Source: Amycolatopsis acidiphila
GTDB lineage: Bacteria; Actinomycetota; Actinomycetes; Mycobacteriales; Pseudonocardiaceae
Length of the DNA: 64,000 bases
Assembly (NCBI RefSeq): GCF_021391495.1
Contig: NZ_CP090063.1
Span: 4,092,001 to 4,156,000 of the forward strand
Direction: 5' to 3'
How positions within the stretch are numbered: position 1 is the stretch's first letter; the number at the start of each line of letters is the position of its first letter. Shown here one piece after another: positions 33,614 through 40,669 of this stretch. The translations under genes and the position numbers were made by a program. Below the pieces are notes generated by a model. That model saw only the letters and a list, made by a program, of their open reading frames with translations, did not search any database and had not been told where the DNA came from.

Positions 33614-34202
33614 CGTCGGCCACGACCGTCCGGCTGCGGCGGCGAAGCTCCGCGAAGAACCCGTCGATCGCCTCCCACGCCTCGGTGCCGCCGTCGAAGC
33701 CGCGCCAGTGCAGCTTCACCAGCCCGACCAGCTCGTAGCAGACGTCGATCGGCACCAGGAAGGCCTCGTCGCCGTTGACGAGCAGCGCCTCGACGTCGGG
33801 CTCCAGCGTGCCGAACTCCGCCCGCAGCTGCTCCCACTCGTCGAGCGACAGCAGCGACTCGGTGGCACCCGCCGGGCTCGGGTAGAACGCGACCGGGCGG
33901 TTCTGGCGTGAGTTGACGAAGAAGAACGCCATCCGCACCGGGATGCCCGCGGACTCCCGCAGCCGCCGGCCCGCCGGTGAGTCCGGCGCGTGCAGGTACC
34001 GCTCCGGCACCGCCCGGTGCCGCCCCGCGCCGGGCCGGGTGAACAGCAGGTAGCAGCCGCGGCAGGTGCACATGATCGCCCGCGAGTCCAGGTCGATCAC
34101 GTGCGAGTGCCGTTCGGACAGCGGTTCGGCGCACATCTCGCACTGCTCGCCCGGCGCCGGGCGGGGCGCCGGGCGCAGGAACCGCCGCAGTGGCGCGGTC
34201 AT
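33606..34202 (-). CDS. Cys-rich hydrogenase-operon protein (198 aa, DUF5947-like)
   Basis: A 198-aa protein with two N-terminal Cys pairs, 'EQCEMCAEPLSERHSHV' and 'RAIMCTCRGCYLLF', that could bind zinc or an Fe-S/haem group. 'AFFFVNSRQNRPVAFYPSPA' and 'IDVCYELVGLVKLHWRGFDG' follow. From memory it fits the DUF5947 family found beside actinobacterial hydrogenases. The ATG at 34202 overlaps the NifU-like stop by 4 bp and is preferred over 34226. The Cys motifs make it a candidate electron-transfer or cluster-assembly partner; this is inference. Confidence 0.8.
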   Translation of the reverse strand: MTAPLRRFLRPAPRPAPGEQCEMCAEPLSERHSHVIDLDSRAIMCTCRGCYLLFTRPGAGRHRAVPERYLHAPDSPAGRRLRESAGIPVRMAFFFVNSRQNRPVAFYPSPAGATESLLSLDEWEQLRAEFGTLEPDVEALLVNGDEAFLVPIDVCYELVGLVKLHWRGFDGGTEAWEAIDGFFAELRRRSRTVVADGG

Positions 34203-34723
34203 CGCCCGCCGCCCGGTACCGGGCATTCGACGGCTTCCAGCGGCAGCAGCGGCCGCCCGCCGGGACCGGCGTCGGGCACCATGCCCTGCACATCGATCGC
34301 GGCGATCTCCGGCGCCGCCGTCAGGATCTCCCGTTCGATCGCCTGCTGCACCGTCACCGCCGAGGACGGGCAGCCGTCACAGGTGCCTTTCAGCCGCAGC
34401 CGCGCGACGCCGTCCTCGCCGATGCCGAGCAGCTCGACGTCACCGGCATGGGTGCCCAGGTACGGCCGCACCCGCTCGAGCGCGGCCGTCACCCGTTCCA
34501 TTGTGGACAGTGGATGCAGGTCGTGCAGGATCAGCAGCCCGCGCACGAGCTCGTCGTCGGCCAGCCGCGCGACCACGGCGTCGCCGGCCAGCTCGAGGAC
34601 CCGGGAGAGCCCGGCGCCGTAGAGCTCCATCAGCGCGTGCACCAGCTCCTCCGCGGCCTCGCGGCCCTCGACCTCGTCGAGCAGCTGCTCGATCCGCTCC
34701 CCGACCGCCTGCACCGGGTCCAC
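34199..34723 (-). CDS. NifU C-terminal-domain-like protein
   Basis: The 174-aa protein has an N-terminal helical half ('AVGERIEQLLDEVEGREAAE...') and a C-terminal NifU/Nfu domain with 'LKGTCDGCPSSAVTVQQAIE', where the CxxC binds a transient [4Fe-4S] cluster. Nfu proteins hand clusters to apo-enzymes, here plausibly the small subunit. The GTG at 34723 lies 3 bp after the large subunit stop. No full NifU scaffold domain or NifS is nearby, so it is a delivery factor rather than a nitrogen-fixation gene. Confidence 0.88.
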   Translation of the reverse strand: MDPVQAVGERIEQLLDEVEGREAAEELVHALMELYGAGLSRVLELAGDAVVARLADDELVRGLLILHDLHPLSTMERVTAALERVRPYLGTHAGDVELLGIGEDGVARLRLKGTCDGCPSSAVTVQQAIEREILTAAPEIAAIDVQGMVPDAGPGGRPLLPLEAVECPVPGGGR

Positions 34724-34726
34724 GGC

Positions 34727-36517
34727 TCACATCCCGGCGTTGAACGCATGCGGGGTGTGCACCTTCTCCAGCACCTTCCCGTTGCCGGTGTACATGTGCA
34801 CCCCGCACGGCAGGCACGGGTCGAAGCTGCGCACGGCCCGCATGATGTCGATGCCCTTGAAGTTGTCCTGGTTGTTCTCCTCGAAGATCGGCGTGTTCTG
34901 CACCGCGTCCTCGTACGGGCCCGGGGTGCCGTAGCTGTCGCGGACGCTGCCGTTCCACGGTGTCGGCGGGTACGGGTGGTAGTTCGCGATCTTCCCGCCC
35001 TTGATGACCATGTGGTGCGACAGCACGCCGCGGACCGCCTCGGTGAACCCGCAGCTGACGCCCTCGTCGGGCACGGTGAACGGCTCCCACGTCTTGGTGT
35101 GGCCCGCGCGCACCTCCGCCAGCGCCTTGTCGCAGAAGTGCAGTGCCATCGCCGCGGCGTAGGCCTGGAAGTAGGTCCTGGCCCGGTTGCGCTCGAGCGC
35201 GTTGCTCCACTGTGGAATCTTCCACTCGAAGCTCGCCTCGGGCCTGGTCGCCGTGCGCGGCAGGTTGATCTGCACGCTGTGCCCGGTGGCCTTGACGTAG
35301 CCGGTGTCCACCAGCCCCGCCAGCGCGGTGGTCCACAGCCGCGCGATCGGGCCGCCGCCGGTGTCCAGCGGCAGGTGGTCCTTGCCGTCGAACCAGCGCG
35401 GCGACATCGTCCACGAGTACTGCTTGTCGAAGTCCCGCTTGGCGGGCTTGGGGATCGTGTGCTGGTTCCACGGGTGCCGCTGGTCGACCGGGTTGCCCAG
35501 CGGGTCCCTGGTGACGAACACGTCCTCGCCGTCCCAGTCCTCGTAGTAGGAGCTGCCCAGCAGGATCCGGATGCCGAGGTTGATGTCGACCAGGCTGGTG
35601 GTGACGAGCTTGCCGTCCACGACCACGCCCGGGGTGACGAACATCTTCCGGCCCCAGTCGGCCATGTTCTCGTAGCTGAAGTCGCAGTAGTCAGGGTCGT
35701 TGAGGCTGCCCCAGCAGCCGAGCAGGATGCGGCGCCTGCCGACCTCCTCGTAGCCGGGCAGGGCCTCGTAGAAGAAGTCGAACAGGTCGTCGTGCATCGG
35801 CACGACCCGCTTCATGAACTCCACGTAGCGCATCAGCCGGGTCAGGTAGTCGGTGAACAGCTGGATGGTGGCGACCGTGCCGACCCCGCCCGGGTACAGC
35901 GTGGACGGATGCACGTGCCTGCCCTCCATGAGGCAGAACATCTCCCGGGTGGAGCGGCTGACCTGCAGCGCCTCCCGGTAGAACTCCCCCTCCAGCGGGT
36001 TGAGCGAGCGCATGATGTCACCGATGGTGCGGTAGCCGTGCTCGCCGGCGTGCGGCGCCTCGGTGCGGTTGGCCTGCTCCAGCACCCCGGGGTTGGTCTC
36101 GGCGACCATCTTCTCGCAGTAGTCCACCCCGACCAGGTTCTCCTGGAAGATGTTGTGGTCGAACATGTACTCGGCGGACTCGCCGAGGTTGATGATCCAC
36201 TCGGCAAGGTGCGGCGGACGCACGCCGTAGGCCATGTTCTGGTTGTAGACCGAGCAGGTCGCGTGGTTGTCCCCGCAGATCCCGCAGATCCGGCTGGTGA
36301 TGAAGTGCGCGTCGCGCGGGTCCTTGCCCTTCATGAAGATGCTGTAGCCGCGGAAGACCGACGACGTGCTGTGGCACTCCACGACGCGCTTGGCGGACCA
36401 GTCGATCTTGGTGTAGATGCCGAGGCTGCCGACGATGCGGGTGATCGGGTCCCAGGCCATCTCCACCAGCTGGCTGTCCTTCGTGGTGGGAGTGCTCCGG
36501 CGTGCGGTGGTAGCCAT
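34727..36517 (-). CDS. hhyL: [NiFe]-hydrogenase large subunit, actinobacterial type (group 1h)
   Basis: A 596-aa catalytic subunit that oxidises H2. The N-terminal nickel motif is 'SRICGICGDNHATC' (C78, C81) and the C-terminal one is 'DPCLPCGVH' (C568, C571, H574). The 22 residues after H574 ('MYTGNGKVLEKVHT...') are the tail expected to be removed by the operon's endopeptidase. The sequence resembles the oxygen-insensitive high-affinity Hhy enzymes of Streptomyces, Mycobacterium and Ralstonia. It lies 21 bp after the small subunit gene and 3 bp before the NifU-like gene. The group assignment is from motif character and operon content. Confidence 0.95.
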   Translation of the reverse strand: MATTARRSTPTTKDSQLVEMAWDPITRIVGSLGIYTKIDWSAKRVVECHSTSSVFRGYSIFMKGKDPRDAHFITSRICGICGDNHATCSVYNQNMAYGVRPPHLAEWIINLGESAEYMFDHNIFQENLVGVDYCEKMVAETNPGVLEQANRTEAPHAGEHGYRTIGDIMRSLNPLEGEFYREALQVSRSTREMFCLMEGRHVHPSTLYPGGVGTVATIQLFTDYLTRLMRYVEFMKRVVPMHDDLFDFFYEALPGYEEVGRRRILLGCWGSLNDPDYCDFSYENMADWGRKMFVTPGVVVDGKLVTTSLVDINLGIRILLGSSYYEDWDGEDVFVTRDPLGNPVDQRHPWNQHTIPKPAKRDFDKQYSWTMSPRWFDGKDHLPLDTGGGPIARLWTTALAGLVDTGYVKATGHSVQINLPRTATRPEASFEWKIPQWSNALERNRARTYFQAYAAAMALHFCDKALAEVRAGHTKTWEPFTVPDEGVSCGFTEAVRGVLSHHMVIKGGKIANYHPYPPTPWNGSVRDSYGTPGPYEDAVQNTPIFEENNQDNFKGIDIMRAVRSFDPCLPCGVHMYTGNGKVLEKVHTPHAFNAGM

Positions 36518-36538
36518 GTTCGGGCCTTTCGTCGTCGG

Positions 36539-37576
36539 TCACCACGGAGCGCGGTAGCCGGTGTGCAGTTGTTTGCCCTTGGTGCGCCACTTCGGCTCGG
36601 TGTCGGCCTTGCGCTCGGTGATCGAGCGCAGCCTGCGGATCACCGAGCCGTAGGCGCCGCTGGCCATCGACGAGATGTGCGCGCCCGGCGGCTCGTCCAT
36701 GAACGGCATGAACCGGTCGGGGAAGCCGGGCATCGTGCAGCCGATGCAGATCCCGCCCACGTTGGGGCAGCCGCCGATGCCGTTGATCCACCCGCGCTTG
36801 GGCACGTTGCACTTGACCACCGGGCCCCAGCAGCCGATCTTGACCAGGCACTTGGGCGAGCCGTACTCGGTGGTGAACTGGCCCTGCTCGTAGTACCCGG
36901 CGCGGTCGCAGCCCTCGTGCACGGTCTGCCCGAACAGCCACGTGGGGCGCAGGTGCTCGTCGAGCGGGATCATCGGCGCCTGGCCCGCCGCCTGGTAGAG
37001 CAGGTACAGCAGGGTCTCGGAGAAGTTGTCCGGATGCGTCGGGCAGCCGGGGATGCAGACGATCGGGATGCCCGCGGCCGACTTCCAGTCCCAGCCGAGG
37101 TAGTCGGGCACGCCCATCGCACCGGTGGGGTTGCCCTCCATGGCGTGGATGCCACCGTAGGTCGCGCAGGTACCCGCGGCGACCACCGCCAGCGCCTTGG
37201 GGGCGAGGCGGTCGAGCCACTCGCTGGTCGTCATCGGCTGGCCCGTCTCCGGGTTGTTGCCGAAGCCGCACCAGTACCCCTCCTGCTTGATCGCCTCGTT
37301 GGGGATGGAGCCCTCGATCACCAGCACGAACGGTTCCAGCTCGCCGCGATCGGCCTTGTAGAACCATTCGATGAACGTGTCGGCGCCCTTGTCGGGCCCG
37401 CACTCGAAGTCGATCAGCGGCCAGTGCACCGCGATCTTGGGCAGGCCGGGCAGCGCGCCGAGCACGATCTCCTCGATGCTGGGCTGGGTCGCGGCGGTCA
37501 GCGCCACCGAGTCCCCGTCGCAGGACAGTCCCGCGTTGATCCAGAGCAGGTGAATGGGTTTCTCTTCGTCGCTCAT
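36539..37576 (-). CDS. hhyS: [NiFe]-hydrogenase small subunit, actinobacterial type (group 1h)
   Basis: A 345-aa Fe-S subunit that carries electrons from the NiFe site. It has no twin-arginine signal and no C-terminal anchor, so the enzyme should be on the cytoplasmic side. The proximal cluster motif reads 'AGLSCDGDSVA', with C19 and Asp22 where most small subunits have CxxC. This 3Cys-1Asp ligation is the hallmark of the Ralstonia actinobacterial-type enzyme. Other ligands lie in 'AAGTCATYGG', 'CIPGCPTHPDNF', 'HEGCDRAGYY', 'CLVKIGCWGPVVKCN' and 'CPNVGGICIGCTMPGFP'. It overlaps the SIS-gene stop by 4 bp. Confidence 0.95.
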   Translation of the reverse strand: MSDEEKPIHLLWINAGLSCDGDSVALTAATQPSIEEIVLGALPGLPKIAVHWPLIDFECGPDKGADTFIEWFYKADRGELEPFVLVIEGSIPNEAIKQEGYWCGFGNNPETGQPMTTSEWLDRLAPKALAVVAAGTCATYGGIHAMEGNPTGAMGVPDYLGWDWKSAAGIPIVCIPGCPTHPDNFSETLLYLLYQAAGQAPMIPLDEHLRPTWLFGQTVHEGCDRAGYYEQGQFTTEYGSPKCLVKIGCWGPVVKCNVPKRGWINGIGGCPNVGGICIGCTMPGFPDRFMPFMDEPPGAHISSMASGAYGSVIRRLRSITERKADTEPKWRTKGKQLHTGYRAPW

Positions 37577-38250
37577 GGGCGATCACCCTCGGGTTCGTCG
37601 GCCGGCGCGGCGAGAGTGAGCTCCCACAGCGCGTGGTACAGGGTCGTCTGCGCTTCCTGGATCCGGTGCACCGACGGCGAGGGCACCACGAACAGGTAGT
37701 CGATCGACTCCAGTTCGGCCATCTTCCCGCCGTCGTACCCCGCGATCCCGATCGTGACCATGCCCCGGCGTGCCGCCTCGTCGAAGGCGCGGAGCAGGTT
37801 CGCCGAGTTGCCGCTGGTGGACAACCCGACCGCGATGTCACCGGCCCGGCCGAACGCGCCGAGCTGGCGGGCGAACACCACGTCGAAGCCGACGTCGTTG
37901 GACAACGCGGTCAGCACCGCGATGTCGTTGGTCAGCCCGAACGCCGGCAGCGCGGTGGCTTCCCCGGGCGGCCCGACGAACAGGCCCGCCAGATCCTGCG
38001 CGTCGGTGGAGCTGCCGCCGTTGCCGAAGGCGAACAGCCGCCCGCCACCGGCGAAGGCGCGCGCCATCCGGCCTGCGCACTCCTGGATCCGGGCGGCATC
38101 GGCCTCGAGTACCCGTGCCCGCAACGCGATGATCTCGCCAACTTTGTCCATTGTAGACTGTCTGACCTGGGCGAGGACGGCGTCCAGGTCGCCTGCCCCG
38201 GCATAGAGGAACGGATACAGCGTCTCCAATGACGCCGGCTCCCCCGGCAT
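37573..38250 (-). CDS. SIS-domain (phosphoheptose isomerase-like) protein, second copy
   Basis: A 225-aa protein with a GmhA-type sugar isomerase fold. 'GGRLFAFGNGGSSTDAQDLA' is the phosphate-binding loop, and 'GDIAVGLSTSGNSANLLRAF' and 'GIAGYDGGKMAEL' complete the site. An N-terminal helix of about 45 residues ('VRQSTMDKVGEIIALRARVL') precedes it. The ATG at 38250 has AGGGAA at 9 nt; a GTG at 38259 is possible. It overlaps hhyS by 4 bp. GmhA normally makes heptose for lipopolysaccharide, which Gram-positive cells lack, so a different substrate or a maturation role is likely. Confidence 0.85.
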   Translation of the reverse strand: MPGEPASLETLYPFLYAGAGDLDAVLAQVRQSTMDKVGEIIALRARVLEADAARIQECAGRMARAFAGGGRLFAFGNGGSSTDAQDLAGLFVGPPGEATALPAFGLTNDIAVLTALSNDVGFDVVFARQLGAFGRAGDIAVGLSTSGNSANLLRAFDEAARRGMVTIGIAGYDGGKMAELESIDYLFVVPSPSVHRIQEAQTTLYHALWELTLAAPADEPEGDRP

Positions 38251-38263
38251 GGCGTTCACTTCC

Positions 38264-38509
38264 CTATGGCTGTGAACTTTCCCCGACTACGGCGATGGCC
38301 TCCCTGGCGTGCACCAGGATCGTGTCGCCCACGGCCGCGGACACGAGTGCGACACTGACTTCTTCCCGGCTCTCCCCGGTGTCCACGACTGCCAGCCCTT
38401 GGTCGAGCAGCTGTACCACCGTGACCTCGACCGCGGCGTCCGAACAGGTGATGCAGACGCCGTCGTGACACCCGGGGCCGGATGCTCTGTCGGCTTCACG
38501 GTCGCTCAT
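38264..38509 (-). CDS. Divergent HypC/HupF-like protein
   Basis: An 81-aa protein that resembles HypC's small beta-barrel but with a longer N-terminus: 'GCHDGVCITCSDAAVEVTVV', then 'EEVSVALVSAAVGDTILVHA' and 'EAIAVV'. The N-terminal Met-Cys of true HypC is replaced by internal CxxxxCxxC cysteines. It overlaps the first SIS gene by 4 bp and lies 13 bp before the second. It may chaperone the hydrogenase apoprotein or a late assembly step; a normal hypC is also present downstream. Confidence 0.75.
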   Translation of the reverse strand: MSDREADRASGPGCHDGVCITCSDAAVEVTVVQLLDQGLAVVDTGESREEVSVALVSAAVGDTILVHAREAIAVVGESSQP

Positions 38510-39126
38510 GCGACCACCCCCGGATCGAGCACGCCCGGCTGCTCGAAGAAGACGTGGACGAGCTCCCACAGCACGTGGTAGGTCGTGACGTGCACTTCCT
38601 TCACCACCTGCGGGTCGGCCGAGCGGGCGAGCAGCACGTGGTCCACTCCCGCCGCGCGGGCGATCCGGCCGCCGTCGCCGCCCGTGAGCGCGATCGTCAG
38701 CATCCCGAGCCCGTGTGCGACGGCCAGCCCGCGCAGCACGTTCTCGCACTCGCCGTCGGTGGAGATGCCGAGGGCGATGTCGGCGGGCTCGGCGAGGACG
38801 CGGATCTGGTGTGCGAAGACCTCGGCGAGGCCGTCCCGGTTGGCGACGCCGGTCAGCGTCGCGATGTCCGCGGTGAGGGAGATGGCGGGCAGGGCCCGCT
38901 TCCCGACGATCACCGGATGGACGAACTCGACGGCGACGTGCTGGGCATCGGTGCTGGTCCCGCCGTTGCCGAACACGACGAGCTTCCCGCCGCGGTGGAA
39001 CCGGGCGGCCATGTCGTGACAGGCCAGTGCGACTTCCCCGGACTGCCCGGCCAGGTCGCGCACCGGTGCTTCGCGGCGGGTGAAGAGTTCACGAACCGCG
39101 GACGTGGAGCCGGAAACCTCCGGCAT
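38506..39126 (-). CDS. SIS-domain (phosphoheptose isomerase-like) protein, first copy and first gene of the operon
   Basis: A 206-aa GmhA-like protein. 'GGKLVVFGNGGTSTDAQHVA' is the phosphate loop, then 'ADIALGISTDGECENVLRGL' and 'ALTGGDGGRIARAA'. The Ser-Thr-Ser-Gly of the second copy is Ser-Thr-Asp-Gly here, so the active site may differ. The initiation region GGGGAAGTGACAGCC-ATG is nearly the same as that of the second SIS gene, suggesting tandem duplication. The promoter of the hydrogenase operon must lie in 39127-39298. Confidence 0.85.
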   Translation of the reverse strand: MPEVSGSTSAVRELFTRREAPVRDLAGQSGEVALACHDMAARFHRGGKLVVFGNGGTSTDAQHVAVEFVHPVIVGKRALPAISLTADIATLTGVANRDGLAEVFAHQIRVLAEPADIALGISTDGECENVLRGLAVAHGLGMLTIALTGGDGGRIARAAGVDHVLLARSADPQVVKEVHVTTYHVLWELVHVFFEQPGVLDPGVVA

Positions 39127-39149
39127 GGCTGTCACTTCCCCGCGTCTGG

Positions 39150-39163
39150 TTGGATCAGTCCAA
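39150..39163. promoter_or_regulatory. 14-bp palindrome upstream of the hydrogenase operon
   Basis: TTGGA-TCAG-TCCAA lies 24 bp before the first SIS gene start. The symmetry and position fit a repressor or activator site near the core promoter or RBS. No regulator can be named. Confidence 0.4.
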
Positions 39164-39172
39164 AGTAGGACC

Positions 39173-39188
39173 TGTGACCTGTATCACG
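39173..39188. promoter_or_regulatory. CRP/FNR-family binding site upstream of the hydrogenase operon
   Basis: TGTGA-CCTGTA-TCACG matches the TGTGA-N6-TCACA consensus of CRP-type regulators at nine of ten arm positions. It is centred about 54 bp before the start codon of the operon's first gene. The site suggests control by a Crp-type regulator of energy or carbon status; binding is inferred from the match. Confidence 0.55.
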
Positions 39189-39248
39189 CAAGGGTCAGCA
39201 GCCGGCAGGCTTGCGCGTCCCTCGATTGGCGCACTACCCAGCGGCGCC

Positions 39249-39264
39249 GTATAGGCCGTTATAC
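39249..39264. promoter_or_regulatory. GTATA-N6-TATAC palindrome upstream of the hydrogenase operon
   Basis: A 5-bp inverted repeat with a 6-bp spacer in an AT-rich patch about 130 bp before the first SIS gene and 35 bp past the LLM gene stop. It could be an upstream activator site or hold a -10-like element. The function is unknown. Confidence 0.35.
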
Positions 39265-39298
39265 AAGGATCGGTCGTCTACTGTGGACGGGCGGTTCG

Positions 39299-40087
39299 TC
39301 AGCGCAGCGCCGTGGCGAGCCCGGCCCACCATTCCCGGGGCAGCCCGTCCAGCTGGATCACGAGCTGGTCGGCGCCGGCGGCGCGGTACTCGCGCAACCG
39401 CCCGACGACGGTGTCGAAGTCGCCCCAGACCGTGACGCCGTCCACGAGGCGGTCGGCCAGGCCGGCGATCTCGCCGGCGGTGAAGCCCATCCGCCGGAAG
39501 TTGGCGGCATAGCCCGGTATTCCGGCAAGGAATCGCAATGATCCACCACGCACGGCCTCGCGGGCCGGCACGGGATCGGCCTCCGCGACCACGCTCAGCA
39601 GGACGGCCAGCCGGGTGTCCGGCCCGACGAGCTCCCGGGCGGAGGCGACGTAGTCCGGGGTGACGAGGAACGGGTACGCGGCGAAGGCGCGGTCACGGGC
39701 CAGCTGGAGCATCTTCGGCCCGAGCGCGGACAGGATCCGAGCGGAGGCGGGCACGACGGGGTCCAGCTCGTCGAGGTACGCGCGCAGGGTCGCCAGCGGC
39801 TTCGCGCCGTGCGCGCCGCCGAGGCCGGGCACGAATCGGCCGGGGTGGGTCTCGGCCAGGGTCGCGTACGTCCGGGCGACCTCGGCCGCCGGCACCTGGT
39901 CGACCGACAGGATGCCGGTCGCCACCGTGATCCCGCTCGTGGCGCGGACGACGTCCGCCACCCGCGCGAGGTTGTTCTCCTGCCCGCCGGGCAGCCAGAG
40001 CGTGTCGTAGCCGAGCTCTTCCAGCTCGGCCGCGGTCGCCACGTCGCCGGAACCGGTCGCGGCGCCGATCGGGCCGAGGTTCGTCAT
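39299..40087 (-). CDS. LLM-class (luciferase-like) F420-dependent oxidoreductase
   Basis: A 262-aa member of the luciferase-like TIM-barrel family. It starts 'LGPIGAATGSGDVATAAELE' and 'ELGYDTLWLPGG', followed by 'LAETHPGRFVPGLGGAHGAK' and 'VTVWGDFDTVVGRLREYRAAGADQLVIQ'. The short length and pattern resemble the F420-dependent subgroup common in actinomycetes, but FMN use is not excluded. It is divergent from a cupin gene and is the gene just upstream of the hydrogenase operon on the same strand, separated by 172 bp of regulatory-looking DNA. The substrate is unknown. Confidence 0.85.
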   Translation of the reverse strand: MTNLGPIGAATGSGDVATAAELEELGYDTLWLPGGQENNLARVADVVRATSGITVATGILSVDQVPAAEVARTYATLAETHPGRFVPGLGGAHGAKPLATLRAYLDELDPVVPASARILSALGPKMLQLARDRAFAAYPFLVTPDYVASARELVGPDTRLAVLLSVVAEADPVPAREAVRGGSLRFLAGIPGYAANFRRMGFTAGEIAGLADRLVDGVTVWGDFDTVVGRLREYRAAGADQLVIQLDGLPREWWAGLATALR

Positions 40088-40188
40088 GTGCTTGCCAACC
40101 GCCCGGCCGCCGGTTCTGTTCCGCCGGGCCGCGCCCGCACCGCGGTAAGGTCGGCGGGCTGACGACCGCGCGACGGCCAGGAGGTGCC

Positions 40189-40665
40189 ATGACCGGCGAG
40201 GAGATCGTGCTCGGGTCCCTGCCCAAGGGGATCACGCTCGCGAGCGAGGGCATGCGGAAGAAGGTGTGGAACGTCCTCGGGCACACCTACTCGATGAAGG
40301 CGGCGAGCGAGTCGAGCTTCGCGTTCGAGACCTACGACCCGCCCGGCACCGGCGTCCCGCCGCACGTGCACCCCACGCAGGACGAGCACATCTACATCCT
40401 CGAAGGCGTGTTCACCCTCTACCTCGACGGCGAGTGGGAGACCGCGGGCCCGGGCGACACCGTGCGGATGCCGCGCGGGCTGCCCCACGCCTACTACAAC
40501 CGTGGCGAAGCGCCCACGCGCGGGCTGTTCTGGGTCAGCCCCGCCGGGCGCCTCGCGGAGCTGTTCGACAAGCTGCACGACCTCACCGACCCCGACGAGG
40601 TCGTGCGGGTGTCCGCGGAGTGCGACGTCCGGTTCCTGCCGCCGGGCACGGTCGAAGGAGCCTGA
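40189..40665 (+). CDS. Cupin-domain protein
   Basis: The 158-aa protein has one cupin barrel. The first motif is 'GVPPHVHPTQDEHIYILEGVFTLYLDGE' with two His and a Glu as metal ligands, and the second is 'VRMPRGLPHAYYNRGEAPTRG' with the last His. Such small cupins are often dioxygenases, isomerases or sensors, and this one cannot be narrowed further. GGAGG lies 5 nt before the ATG. It converges on a monooxygenase gene with 4 bp between the stops. Confidence 0.85.
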   Translation: MTGEEIVLGSLPKGITLASEGMRKKVWNVLGHTYSMKAASESSFAFETYDPPGTGVPPHVHPTQDEHIYILEGVFTLYLDGEWETAGPGDTVRMPRGLPHAYYNRGEAPTRGLFWVSPAGRLAELFDKLHDLTDPDEVVRVSAECDVRFLPPGTVEGA

Positions 40666-40669
40666 CGGC

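Noticed and set aside
34199..34723. NifU-like gene as evidence for nitrogen fixation
   Set aside because: There are no nif structural or nifS genes; only the Nfu-type cluster-delivery domain is present and its context is the hydrogenase operon.
37573..39126. SIS genes as lipopolysaccharide heptose biosynthesis
   Set aside because: No other heptose or lipopolysaccharide genes are present and the host appears Gram-positive; the operon context is hydrogenase maturation.
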